The notes below the pieces were generated by a model, which was given only the letters and a program-made list of their open reading frames with translations, had not been told where the DNA came from and searched no databases. DNA of 64,000 nt from positions 806,001 to 870,000 of the forward strand of contig JADJXL010000025.1 in assembly GCA_016715885.1 (NCBI GenBank), given 5' to 3'. The stretch's first letter is position 1, and each line of letters starts with the position of its first letter. Positions 24,627 through 34,024 of this stretch are shown one piece after another. The position numbers and the translations under genes were made by a program. This stretch comes from Polyangiaceae bacterium. Its GTDB lineage: Bacteria > Myxococcota_A > Polyangia > Polyangiales > Polyangiaceae.

Positions 24627-25555
24627 GTGATCGCTCGCTCGGATCAAGCAGGCAAGCAACTCTTACGCGCCGTTCTCGAGGCTCGCGGTACCTTCACTTC
24701 CGAGCTCGAGGTGAGTCCCGATCCTCAAAGCGCCGATGGTTACTTCGAACCCGACCCAGACCGCTCGTCGCCCGTCGCCACGACGTTGCTCGGACGCATG
24801 ACGAAACGTCGCTGCGCGTTCGAGCTCTTCTCGGAAGCACCCGACGTCCCAAGAATCAGTGAGTGTGTCCGAAAGCACCTCAACATGCGACACGTTCTCC
24901 GGCACAAGCATGAACCCGCCTAACTACCTAGGCAATGGATCATCTCGTCCGGAAAACCCTCCGCGGGCTCGATGAAAGTGGCGGACGTGTGGCCCGAAAT
25001 TGGCCTCGTGGCATCTATCACCTTCCGTCCATGTTTGCAGCAACCATCGTCGTGGTGAGCGAGCTGCCGGAAGAGCGGTCGACACTGATCTTGCGCCTGA
25101 TGGGACGCGGACGAACACTCAAGCGTGCCGTTTCCGAATTGAAAGCACTGTCTGACGACGATTTCGAACGATGCATTGCACTGCCGGTTCTGATACGCTT
25201 CCGGATCGAAGCTGAGGCGGAACCGGTTTCACCCGCGGACAAGGAGTTTCTGATGAACACGCAGGAAGTCATAGAAATGATCGAACGGCGGGGTGAGCTT
25301 CGAGGCGAACTGCGTGGCGAGCTGCGCGGCGAGCTGCGCGGCGAGCTGCGCGGCGAGCTGCGTGGCGAACTGCGGGGCGAGCTTCGAGGCCTGGAGCGTC
25401 AGCGGCACATGGTGCTCCGACAGCTTCAACTGAAGTTCGGCGAGCTGCCCGAGAACATCGCGACCCGCGTGCAGCAGGCCAACTCCGATACGCTCGAACG
25501 GTTCGCCGAGAAACTGCTCTTCGCGGAATCGCTCGAAGATGTCTTCGCAGCGTGA
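24627..25555 (+). pseudogene. Damaged gene of a GELR-repeat family (first copy)
   Basis: The N-terminal part (24627-24923, IARSDQAGKQLLRAVLEARG) and the C-terminal part (24935-25555, WPRGIYHLPSMFAATIVVVSELPEERS) look like one protein whose middle is shortened and shifted by two frames at about 24905-24990. The C-terminal part contains SPADKEFLMNTQEVIEMIERRG, then eight consecutive GELR units (a 12-bp DNA repeat), then a helical tail ending LEDVFAA. Similar coiled GELR tails occur in Rpn/DUF4351-like putative nucleases of myxobacteria, but no nuclease core is visible here. A second, more deleted copy lies at 35078, so the two flank the type III effector module. Confidence 0.6.
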
Positions 25556-25583
25556 GCCTTTCTTCATCCACGAAGCCGACGCA

Positions 25584-25616
25584 AAAAACCCACGCCCGCT
25601 TTCGCAGGCGTGGGTC
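25584..25616 (-). terminator. Rho-independent terminator for the minus-strand gene
   Basis: A 9-bp perfect stem (ACCCACGCC...GGCGTGGGT, 25589-25616) encloses a loop that can pair further. Read on the minus strand it is followed by six T residues. It lies 38 bases after the stop of the minus-strand gene ending at 25654. It may also stop transcripts of the plus-strand gene ending at 25555. Confidence 0.75.
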
Positions 25617-25653
25617 CATTCATTGCGCATTTCAGCGAAGACGCCCTACCCCA

Positions 25654-26407
25654 TCATCCTCCCGCTCCTGATTCCGTCTTTTCTCCGGGCGCATTCGACG
25701 TCGGCCTGAAAAACGCCTCCGCTTCGCTCTTGTCCGCGAGCAGCGCGAGCAGCTTCCCGTGCGTCTCCAGCCGCACCTTGTCGAGCTCCAGCTTGAAACG
25801 CTGCACCTGCGACCGCTCGAGCGCCAATGCCACGTCCGCTTCGTCCGACTTCGTTTTCGCAACCTCGAGCGCCCCGCGCGTCCTTCAAGCTCGCTTCGTA
25901 TCCCTGCCGCACCGGATGCGCCGCATCCAGCCCCTTCATTTCGCCCAGTATGCGCGTAACCTCGACCGTCTCCGCGTCGATCCCCAACTTCGCCGTTTTG
26001 CTCGGATTGAGCTTCGGAAAGAGCCGCTTGTACACATCCCGCTCGGTCGCGCGCGTCAACCCGCCCATTTCCACAATCAATCGATCGCGCCCTTTGTCAC
26101 GCTTTGCCACCATGGCCGATGCAATCACCGCCGCAGCTTGTGCCTGCTCGAACGCCGTGCGACGCCCATCCAAATCACCGATGGCAGCTTCCACCGGCCC
26201 CGCAAGACTCGATACGCCCGCGCGATCGTCCGTCGTGAGCTGCGCCAATAAGTAAATCAAATCCCACCGAAATGTCGCCAAGCTACTGGCTGCTCCAAGA
26301 AGTCTCATGTGACCCATTCCTTCCTGCTCGACGCCCTCCGCCTCCATCGTTCCGCCATTTTTAATCGCGTCGAACAATTCCTCTGATGCAGGTGCGCCAA
26401 GGTGCAT
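25654..26407 (-). CDS. Hypothetical coiled-coil protein, frameshifted
   Basis: The product is about 250 aa, alpha-helical and charged. After the segment QGYEASLKDARGA (about 25885) the listed frame becomes low-quality Gly/Arg-rich sequence. The neighbouring frame gives a convincing coiled coil (LEVAKTKSDEADVALALERS, then FKLELDKVRLETHGKLLALL) ending at a TGA at 25654-25656. One extra G in the GGGG at about 25875 would explain it. No family is recognised. It is transcribed divergently from the lipoprotein at 26570 and is followed by a good terminator. Confidence 0.55.
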
Positions 26408-26569
26408 TCATGTCTTTTGAAAAAATTTTTGCGCCCATGGTGCCACGAGGTCCTCACGAGACTCGGTCGCGTCGTGCACATCGGCATCGTCCATGGGCGT
26501 TGGCGCTTCGTCCCGCGACGCGTACGAAATCTCCTCCCATCACGACGAGAAGCATGGTAAACCGGGAGA

Positions 26570-27231
26570 ATGCAAAGACTTTTCCATACACTTGGTTCGG
26601 TCGTGTTCTTCTGCGCATTGTCGACCACGGGTTGCGGGCCTGTGGTCATTGTCGAAGGGGGTTCTGGCGAGGAGCTGCCCGTGCCGGATCCGGGTCCCGA
26701 TCCCACCACGCCGCTCGAGCGACCTCCCATTGATTGCGCTGGTGCGGAATTGCATGTCGTGGGCATTTACGACTCCTACGATATCGCATCGAATACGGAA
26801 GGTCCTGCGCATGTGCACATCGAGCGCCCTGGGCCGGTGAAGCTATTTTCGTCGTATTCGGCGACCGACTGGACCGTGACGACGGGCCCTGCCACGCAGC
26901 TCGTTGCGGTCGTTGCGCATGCGTACGAGCCTGTGACGGTGAATGCGCCGGCGGGAGTTTCGGTCGAGGCATTCGATTTCACGCAGGCCCATGTATTTTT
27001 GGGCTGCGGATACGAATATCCCGACATGGATCCTCATAGTGGATGCGAAACGCCGGAATTGATTGCGGCCATCGAGGACCACATGCAAGCGCCGGTGATG
27101 TCCTTTCATGGTTGTTACGCGGCTTCGGATTTCGTGATTGATGCGAACCTTGGTTCGTCGTCGAATTGCGCGACTCAATGGGATACGAGCATACGAGCAT
27201 GGTCTCGACGTGTGCTCCCTCGGCGCCTTGA
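26570..27231 (+). CDS. Hypothetical lipoprotein, frameshifted near its end
   Basis: A Sec signal with lipobox (ALSTTGC) precedes an acidic Pro-rich linker, then a soluble domain with ELHVVGIYDSYD, HVHIERPGPVKLFSSYSATDW and HVFLGCGYEYPD, possibly beta-sandwich. The listed frame runs into Arg-rich sequence after NCATQWDT. The -1 frame instead gives GYEHTSMVSTCAPSAP and a stop at 27231, so one base is probably missing near 27178. Function unknown. The 5' side is a 162-bp divergent promoter region. Confidence 0.6.
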
Positions 27232-27307
27232 TCTTCGGCCCCTGACGCATCGAAATCGTCATGACGCGTGGTCGCGTCGAGCATTGGGCACTTGGGAATC
27301 CTCAACA

Positions 27308-27522
27308 GGCATTGGCGCGACGCGCCCGAGCGTACTCGAGCTTCACGCAAGCCTTGGGCGCGACGCGCGTGGGCATACTGCGACGACGCGAATGGCTTGG
27401 GCACGACGAGCGCCGGTGTACTCGCGCGCCACGTGACGCTTGGGGACGACGAGCGAGGGTTTACCGGGCCGACGCGAATGGCTTAGGCGCGACGCGCGTG
27501 AGCGTACTTGGAGGGCGCGGAT
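27308..27522. repeat. Five tandem 43-bp degenerate repeats
   Basis: Within the 483-base gap between the lipoprotein and cas10, units start at 27308, 27351, 27394, 27437 and 27480, exactly 43 bp apart. The consensus begins GGCTTGGGCGCGACGAGCG and ends GACGCGAAT. Because 43 is not a multiple of three and the units have diverged, this looks non-coding. The remaining 190 bases up to cas10 hold no gene; the effector-operon promoter should lie there. Confidence 0.8.
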
Positions 27523-27714
27523 GGGTGGGGTTTGTATTGACGCCGGGTAAATGTTGGAGTTTCATCGGGGACCGTGGTCACGATGGTGACATGGGTCCAA
27601 AAAAAAGAACGTCGCGGCGGTGGATTCGAAGGGCGACGGCATCTTGGGGGGAGTGGGTTGAGGTGTGGGCGGCGGTGTACCGGACGATAGGGTGCAACAA
27701 TTTTTAGGAGCGAG

Positions 27715-29109
27715 ATGAGCAATCTGAAGTCCACGGTCGAGCGCGTCAACGGAGCTGTCACCCAGGCCGGGCGCGCGGCTTGGTTGGTTGCATACGACAT
27801 CAATGGTATCCAACAACTCGTTACTTCAAGCAATCGGCCGATCGCCATGCGCGGCGCGAGCCGCACCATTCAACGTTTCGATAACGAGCAGGCGGCACAC
27901 GAGCTGTCGATTTTTGCGGGCGGTGGTCGCGGGTATACGTTGGCGAGATCCAAGGATGAAGCTCAGAATCGCATTGCACAGCTTCAACGCGAATTTCGTG
28001 AGCTGACGATAAGCGGCGTCCTAGCCGCAGACGCAGTTCCTTACGATTACACGCGCCCTCATGAAAGCCTCGTCTGGCTACGTCGAAAGCTCGACAACGC
28101 AAAGGACGCGGCTCGCCCGCCTGGCGGTGTTTTGCCTGCCAACAAGGATGAGCAATGCGAAGATTGCCATACACTACGCGCCGAGCGAACGATCAACGCG
28201 GGAGATGACTTGCGTCGCATTTGTGCCCGCTGCGACAATTTCATAAAGCACGCACGAAAGGACGACCCTGCTTTCAAGAAATCGTTGCTCGATTACGCCA
28301 ATCAAGAAGACGGAACTCTTGCTGCCGTTTCCGCAGATGGCAACAACATGGGGGCTCTGTTTGGAATGCTCAGAACGCTTGAACAGATGGCAGTGGTGAG
28401 CGTTGCCGTGGCACGGATCTTTGAATCGGCGCATGAGCAAGCGGTGGGCGCCAATGACAGGAAAATATTGGCACCGGTCACCGGAGGTGACGACATTCGC
28501 GCATTCATGGCGCCGGAGTTGGTGCTTGATTATGTTGAGGCGCTCGCCCGCGGTATCGAAGATGGTGCACGAACGGCAGGCGACCTCGATGGAGTGCTGT
28601 CGTCACGGGCCCAGGTCGAGGCATTCAAAAACATTGGCATTGGCATTGGTGCCGCCATTGCGTGGGCACATTATCCGGCATCGGCGTTACTCAATCATGC
28701 TCATATGCTCGAGCGTCGGGCGAAGGCAATCTGTCGTGACGCCAATGGTTCGCGATCGGCATTTGATTTTGCCATCTTGAAATCCGAAGATCCTGCACAT
28801 GAGAATCGGCAAGTCATGCCCATGTCGATGGAACAGACTGTCTGGCGAAAGGCAATCGATGCAGGGCAAGCTTTGCGCAACGTCCCCAGCGCGCAGCGGG
28901 CCATGTTGAGCGAGCGGTTCACGATTTCGTCGCGCGAAGAGCACGACAATCTCATTCGATATCAAGTCGCTCGTTCGAAGGCCTGGCAGGTGTGGTTTGG
29001 CCATTGTCGTGTCGATTGGACGGACCCTGATGAACTGCATAGGCACATTGTCGCAACACGCCTCGATTTGCTCGATCTGCTTCCCAGGCCGAAGGATCCA
29101 AACGCATGA
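27715..29109 (+). CDS. cas10: Compact Cas10 (type III large subunit) lacking an HD domain
   Basis: The 464-aa protein begins with a palm-like region (YDINGIQQLVTSSNRPIAM). It has a zinc finger (C148-x2-C151 ... C170-x2-C173), a helical part, then the cyclase-type palm with VSADGNNMG and intact GGDD (about residues 257-260, PVTGGDDIRAF). There is no N-terminal HD nuclease, and it is much shorter than typical Csm1/Cmr2. The GGDD motif means cyclic-oligoadenylate synthesis is possible. GGAG lies 5 bases before the ATG. Its stop overlaps the next gene by ATGA, the first of a run of overlapping effector genes. Confidence 0.88.
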   Translation: MSNLKSTVERVNGAVTQAGRAAWLVAYDINGIQQLVTSSNRPIAMRGASRTIQRFDNEQAAHELSIFAGGGRGYTLARSKDEAQNRIAQLQREFRELTISGVLAADAVPYDYTRPHESLVWLRRKLDNAKDAARPPGGVLPANKDEQCEDCHTLRAERTINAGDDLRRICARCDNFIKHARKDDPAFKKSLLDYANQEDGTLAAVSADGNNMGALFGMLRTLEQMAVVSVAVARIFESAHEQAVGANDRKILAPVTGGDDIRAFMAPELVLDYVEALARGIEDGARTAGDLDGVLSSRAQVEAFKNIGIGIGAAIAWAHYPASALLNHAHMLERRAKAICRDANGSRSAFDFAILKSEDPAHENRQVMPMSMEQTVWRKAIDAGQALRNVPSAQRAMLSERFTISSREEHDNLIRYQVARSKAWQVWFGHCRVDWTDPDELHRHIVATRLDLLDLLPRPKDPNA

Positions 29110-31294
29110 AACCCTTCGAACTTCGATTGCGATTTCCAGTAGGCAGCGTCATGGTCGGTGGCTACTCCCCAACACCGCGCGACGTGCATGGCGCACACGC
29201 AACCGATCGCCATCGGCGCCCCCTCATTCCGGCAACGGCCCTTCGGGGTGCGCTCCGCGAAGCGCTCGAAGGGATTCTTCGTGGCGTCGGGGAACACATA
29301 TGTTCCGGTGGCGACGGGATAGACCCTGAAGCATCAAATGGCACGCCCGCATCGGTCGAATGTAGCCTCGACAATGGTCAGCGTTGTAAAGCTTGTCGGC
29401 TCTTTGGTAGTCGGCGGGGAAGCATTGACCAAGATGAGCACGCATTTTCCGCACTGATTCTTGGGGATGCGCTGTTGGAAGGCGAGCACGATGTGCGTCC
29501 GCAGACCCGACCCGGAGTCTCAATTTCGCGCAATCGTCGTAGCGCGGAAGAGAATCGCCTTTACATGCACCACGTGCCTTCGACACCGAATGCCTATTTC
29601 AAGGCAGAAGGAATCCTCCTCGATCCATCCATGGAGCACCTATTTCAAGCAGCGGTTCGGTCGACGACCCATATCGGAGCTGGTCGTAGCCGCGGTCTTG
29701 CGCGTGTCGAAATCGAGCCGCCCGACTGGCGCGAGCTTTCATCAGACAATGCACGATTGCCAACCTCGAGTGATGTGCGCATTCGCGTCACGCTGCTCAG
29801 TCCTGCCTCCATCGGCGCACCCGTCGTGCATCCCAATTTGCGACAAACGCGATATGAAATTCCCGGGTCGGCGCTCAGGGGCGCCATCGGATTCGCGCTT
29901 GCTGCAATGCTCGACAATCCCAATGAGGACCAAGCATTTCAAGCTTTGGTGAGCGAGGACGGGGCTCGCTTCGGATTTCTATATCCTGTGGATAATGCCA
30001 CGGCCGACGTTGCCGGCCCACTTCCCATTACCACCGCGGCCTGCAAGGAGAAGAAGCTTCAGCACGGGATTGTAGATACCCTCTTGGATCGCCTCACCGT
30101 AGCGGTCGTAACCGATGCGACGCAAATGGAGCGCGTCGAGCGTGACATCGCATCGGAATGCAAGATCTGTCGCCAACCCCTACGAGCGCTCTCGGGCTGG
30201 CGCCGTCGTACGAATTCAGTACCGGACCGATTGGTCACGCGCGTTTCGCTCGATAGAACGCGAACGTCTGCGCGCGACGAATTCCTTTTCTCGCAGGTTC
30301 TTCTCGACACGGGCACGACATTCGAGGGGCTCATACGAGATGTACCGGATAGGGGACGAGCGCATCTGGCGCGCGCGCTCGCATCGCACTTGTCGCTCGG
30401 GCGTGGTCGGTCCGCAGGGTGGGGTCGTGTATCGATTGAGGTGCTCGAACCACAGGCGGCGTTGCCATTATCACAGCGCGCAATCGAGTTCGAGAAGGCG
30501 CTCACCGTGCGTTTCGAGCGTGCAACACTGGCAACGGACATTTGTCAACGTCTGGTCCCCATCACGCTGATGTCACCGCTCTTATCAACGGAGGGCGACG
30601 GCGAAAGCCTGTTGAGTCGTGCGTTGAGCGCCGTTCGTTGCCTTTCAAGGCACGTCGGTTTTCTCGCGAAGGAGGGTGGGATCAGCGCGGAGCAGGAATG
30701 CAATCGACGATGGGTGTCAGTGCCGGGGGGGTATTCGTGTTCGAGCTGGATCGCCCTTGGAGAGAAGCGCTCTCGAAAATTGAGCAGTTGGAGCGGGAAG
30801 GCGTCGGATCGAGACGGCATCAAGGCTATGGACAGCTCATGGCCTTCGATCCGCTGTTTCACAGAGACCCAAACGAGGTGATTTCGATGGAATCGAGAAA
30901 TGTCGTCGAGGACTTGCGGCCGCAGCGAAAAGACTTCGTCATTGCGGCCGAGGGTGCAAGTGGAATGCTGGCTGCGTCTCGTTTGCAGAAGACCCAGTTG
31001 AATCATTTGATTGCAGTGTGCGGGGAAGCCACATGCACGCAGGAAATCGAAAATTACCTGCGATATCAAGAAGCCCGCGATGTTTGGCCCAAGGAGACCG
31101 CCAATCAGGTCATCGTCCCAATGCAGGAGGTACTCAAGAAACACGAAATCACCGACGATGCGCAGCGCGTCGCTGCTTGGCGCCTGTATGCCGTATTTCT
31201 CACGCGTGCGTTTACCTATCGCAAAGCGCAGCGCAACACCCAACGAGATGGACAAACGTCCGCCCATCAAGAAAAGCGAGACAAAGCGCGATGA
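29106..31294 (+). CDS. RAMP fusion resembling Cas7-Cas5(Csx10)-Cas11, frameshifted at a G7 tract
   Basis: Residues 1-205 are Cas7-like (PLIPATALRGALREALE, RCKACRLFGS, GAGRSRGLARV). Residues 206-480 match Csx10/Cas5 (YEIPGSALRGAIGF, PLPITTAACKEKK, ECKICRQPL, SLGRGRSAGWGRV). A further RAMP part follows (LVPITLMSPLLSTEG) that should end in GVGSRRHQGYGQL. As written, the frame breaks in the G7 run at 30725-30731 and stops at 30881; adding one G joins VPGG to VFVFELDRPW and carries through to 31294. The last 135 residues look like a Cas11/Csm2 small subunit. This resembles the Cas7-Cas5-Cas11 fusion of III-Dv complexes. Cas7 parts bind crRNA and cut target RNA. Confidence 0.75.
30887..31294 (+). 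CDS. Cas11-like small subunit, possible internal translation start in the fusion
   Basis: Inside the fusion frame an ATG at 30887 has GAGGTG 6 bases upstream and opens a 135-aa helical domain (MESRNVVEDLRPQRKDFV, then LQKTQLNHLIAVCG) that resembles Csm2/Cas11. No stop separates it from the RAMP part once the G7 frameshift is corrected, so it could be made both fused and free, as happens for Cas11 in several type I systems. The alternative is that it is a separate gene and a second indel hides the Csx10 stop. Its stop overlaps the next RAMP gene. Confidence 0.5.
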   Translation: MESRNVVEDLRPQRKDFVIAAEGASGMLAASRLQKTQLNHLIAVCGEATCTQEIENYLRYQEARDVWPKETANQVIVPMQEVLKKHEITDDAQRVAAWRLYAVFLTRAFTYRKAQRNTQRDGQTSAHQEKRDKAR

Positions 31295-32111
31295 GCGAAT
31301 CCATTGCCGATTTCCATAAGCTCTCACAGCGCGTCCGCATAAACGGGACGCTCGTGACGCGAACCGCTTTGCGCATTGGCAGCGGTGGCGGCGGTGACAT
31401 GGATGGGGTCGATCTCCCGGTATTGCGCGATGCCACGGGTTACCCTTTGATACCAGGTGGTAGTTTCAGGGTTCGTTGCGGTCCACCGTCGAAGCGCTGG
31501 TTCGCGGCGCTGGATGCGCAACAGAAACGGGAATTCGGTCGTGCAACCCCCTTGCTGACAAGAAAGGCATGGAGGACATTGCATGCGGTTGGCACGAACC
31601 AGGCGAGCGTGGTAATGTCAGGGTTGAAGACCATTGTGCTGTTTGCCAGCTCTTTGGCTCCCAGGTTCTCGCGAGCCACGTGCGGATCACGGACCTCATG
31701 GTTGCGCCCGACGAACGACGACGGGGTCGACCTCCTGTGGAAATTCGCGACGGCGTGGCGATCGATCGTGATTTACGCGTTGCCGCAAGCGGGCGCAAAT
31801 ACGACTTCGAAGTCGTCTCACCAGGCGTGCGTTTCAATTTCGAGGTATTCGTCGAAAATCCAAAGCCTTGGCTCATGGGGCTGCTGCTCATTGGTTTTGA
31901 GCAGTTGATTGACGGCTATACCGCTCTCGGTGGATTTACTTCGCGCGGACTGGGGCGCGTGAACCTTACGTGGTCGGAAATGACCATTGTCGGTGCACGT
32001 GATCTTTTGGATGGCAAACCGGGCGAGTTGCTTCAGGGCGATGCTTTGGAGGAGCGATTCAAGACGTATCGACAGGCGCTTGCGGCGCGGGCAGCGAAGG
32101 GAGATGGATGA
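31291..32111 (+). CDS. Cas7-like RAMP (Csm3 type), frameshifted
   Basis: The gene starts at an ATG overlapping the previous stop. The first 58 codons read TRTALRIGSGGGGDMDGVD and LRDATGYPLIPGGSF, the Csm3-type glycine loop with a candidate catalytic Asp and the IPG motif. At about 31463-31470 the match moves to the -1 frame (GSLRSTVEALVRGAG) and continues with HCAVCQLFGS, ASHVRITDL, RDGVAIDRDLRVAA and GFTSRGLGRVNL to 32111. Backbone subunits of this kind coat the crRNA and cut target RNA every six bases. One missing base explains the break; corrected length is about 273 aa. Confidence 0.78.
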
Positions 32112-33049
32112 TGTTCAAGAAGGCCTACAACCGCGCGGTTTTGCATATTCGCATCGAAACCGTCACGCCGCTTCTCATTCGTGCGGGTGACGTTGGTCTG
32201 GATCCAACTGCCGCGAGTTTGACCTGCGTGCGGACGCGACATGCCCAATATGGATCCACGGTGTACATTCCGGGGTCGAGCTTGAAGGGCGTGCTGCGCT
32301 CGGCGGCAGAGTCGATGATGCGCGAAAGGAATTTCCGAGGGATTGCCGGCGCTTGCGATCCATTACACGAGCGCCAAAGCTGCGGTCGACGACTCCAGGA
32401 AGACGCGCGGCGCGCCAATGCGCCGAAGCCGACGTCACATGTTCATCGGGAGCATTGTCTCGCGTGTCGCCTTTTTGGCTCGGAAGCAATGAAGGGTCGC
32501 GCTTCCGTGCGTGACCTCTTTCCCTGGGATGCAGGCGAAAAGGACGCGACGATTTCCGAGCAAAATCGCTATCGAGCCAACAACCTGGAAATGCGCCACG
32601 GCGTATCGATCGACCGGATTTTCGGTTCGGTAAAACACGGCCCATTCGACCAGGAAATGGTGCCTGCCGGAGTTTCCTTTTGGGGCGAGATTGCGCTCGA
32701 GAATTATCAGGTGTGGCAGCTCGGTCTTCTGGCGCAAGCATTCGATGAGGTCAATACTGGCTTCGCACAGCTTGGGTCTACGAAGAGCCGTGGATTGGGA
32801 GTTGCGACGATCGAATTGATGTCCCTCGTGCACGAGCAGCGCGGATTAGCTGAGTCCTCAGCCGTTGGCGTAGGAAAACTTGCGTCAGCAAAAGAAAACG
32901 ACGATTATGGCCTCTTCTCCGATGCCGCATTGCCCGAAAGCCGTCACTCGGAAACTCGAGGTATCGCCACACGGTTTACTATCCAGGGAACCAGCGATAC
33001 GCAAGCATGGCTCGCCGCAGGACTCCAAGCACTCGGAGCATTGCAATGA
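32108..33049 (+). CDS. Cas7-like RAMP (Csm3 type)
   Basis: The intact 313-aa protein has RAGDVGLDPTAASL with a candidate catalytic Asp, VYIPGSSLKGVLRSAAE, the CxxC HCLACRLFGSEA, RHGVSIDRIFGSV (crRNA-binding thumb region) and the glycine loop GSTKSRGLGVATIEL. Compared with canonical Csm3 (about 220-240 aa) it has a C-terminal extension of about 60 residues (SAKENDDYGLFSDAALPESR). It overlaps both neighbours by 4 bases. Confidence 0.85.
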   Translation: MMFKKAYNRAVLHIRIETVTPLLIRAGDVGLDPTAASLTCVRTRHAQYGSTVYIPGSSLKGVLRSAAESMMRERNFRGIAGACDPLHERQSCGRRLQEDARRANAPKPTSHVHREHCLACRLFGSEAMKGRASVRDLFPWDAGEKDATISEQNRYRANNLEMRHGVSIDRIFGSVKHGPFDQEMVPAGVSFWGEIALENYQVWQLGLLAQAFDEVNTGFAQLGSTKSRGLGVATIELMSLVHEQRGLAESSAVGVGKLASAKENDDYGLFSDAALPESRHSETRGIATRFTIQGTSDTQAWLAAGLQALGALQ

Positions 33050-34023
33050 ACGAAGGTTACCGCTTCGTGAAGCTTCCCGCCAAGGTGCACCGCGTGGAAC
33101 GCGAATATGCGCGACACGACCGTCGAGTGCCCGATTCGATTTCCGTTCGATTGGATCTGACCTACGAAGCAGAGCAACCGGTGCACATCGGTTCGGGCTT
33201 CAAAGGCCTCGATGGCAATGTCGTCGTGCGCTGCGGGGCGATGGTACGTGGAGTTCCCGGCGTGCCTGGGTCGTCCATGAAAGGTGTCCTCCGGAGTCGA
33301 TACGAGGCCATTACGCGAAGCTGCACGGGACACACCCTGAAAAATAGTCGGTCATTACGTTCGAGCACCGGCATAACAAAAGGCTTTTTTACGAAGGATG
33401 TCCTGTCCCACGATGCCTTTGTACCGTGCACGCGCGAGCTCATGTGCGCCGCGTGCGCATTGTTTGGCCTCATGTCCAAACGAAGCCGCATTACAGTGCT
33501 GGATTTCGAGGGCGACAAGGCCTTCGTGCTTGAAGCGATGCTCGAGCAATTCAGCCCGAATGACCACCATCTCGGCCGCTGTGAAATCGAGGATGATGGG
33601 CGAGAAAAGAAATTCAAGATCTCCGAGCTCCGGGGTCGAAAGTTCGGGATGGGGCACGGGCCCATTCCGGAGAAAAAGCAATGGCAGCTCGTAGAAACCA
33701 TCCCCAAGGGTACGCTGCTTCGTGGGTCCGTGCTGCTCCGGAACATTCTTCGGGAAGAGCTTGGTGGCTTGCTAGTGGCGCTCGGACGGCACCCAGCAAG
33801 CGCATTGAAGATTGGCTCTGGCAAAGGTAATTTGCGAAAGAACGCGGCAGATTTCGATGCGTCATTTGGTCGCATCAAACTCGTCGAGTTGACCTGGCGA
33901 GACCACGCCGGCAAGCCGCTCACGGAAGACGCGCGCGCCGCATACGAAGCGTTTACGAAGTCAGCGGATCGCTGGGCAGAGGGCGAGAACCAACTGGTGG
34001 CACTTCATCAAGGAGCATGTTGA
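33046..34023 (+). CDS. Cas7/Csm5-like RAMP
   Basis: The 325-aa protein, from ATG 33046 overlapping the previous stop, has PVHIGSGFKGLDGNV, GVPGSSMKGVLRSRYEA and a CxxC in MCAACALFGLMSK. Then comes an inserted region with RGRKFGMGHGPIPEKKQW, and the late glycine loop LKIGSGKGNLRKNAADF. The insertion and the lysine-rich loop differ from the plain Csm3-type copies. It may be the cap-proximal or insertion-bearing Cas7 subunit of a III-D complex. The start at 33046 fits the coupled pattern better than the longer frame from 33007. Confidence 0.78.
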   Translation: MNEGYRFVKLPAKVHRVEREYARHDRRVPDSISVRLDLTYEAEQPVHIGSGFKGLDGNVVVRCGAMVRGVPGVPGSSMKGVLRSRYEAITRSCTGHTLKNSRSLRSSTGITKGFFTKDVLSHDAFVPCTRELMCAACALFGLMSKRSRITVLDFEGDKAFVLEAMLEQFSPNDHHLGRCEIEDDGREKKFKISELRGRKFGMGHGPIPEKKQWQLVETIPKGTLLRGSVLLRNILREELGGLLVALGRHPASALKIGSGKGNLRKNAADFDASFGRIKLVELTWRDHAGKPLTEDARAAYEAFTKSADRWAEGENQLVALHQGAC

Positions 34024-34024
34024 C

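Noticed and set aside
24627..24923. Independent small gene directly after the right array
   Set aside because: Its sequence continues logically into 24935-25555 and matches the start of the second copy at 35078, so it is one half of a damaged gene.
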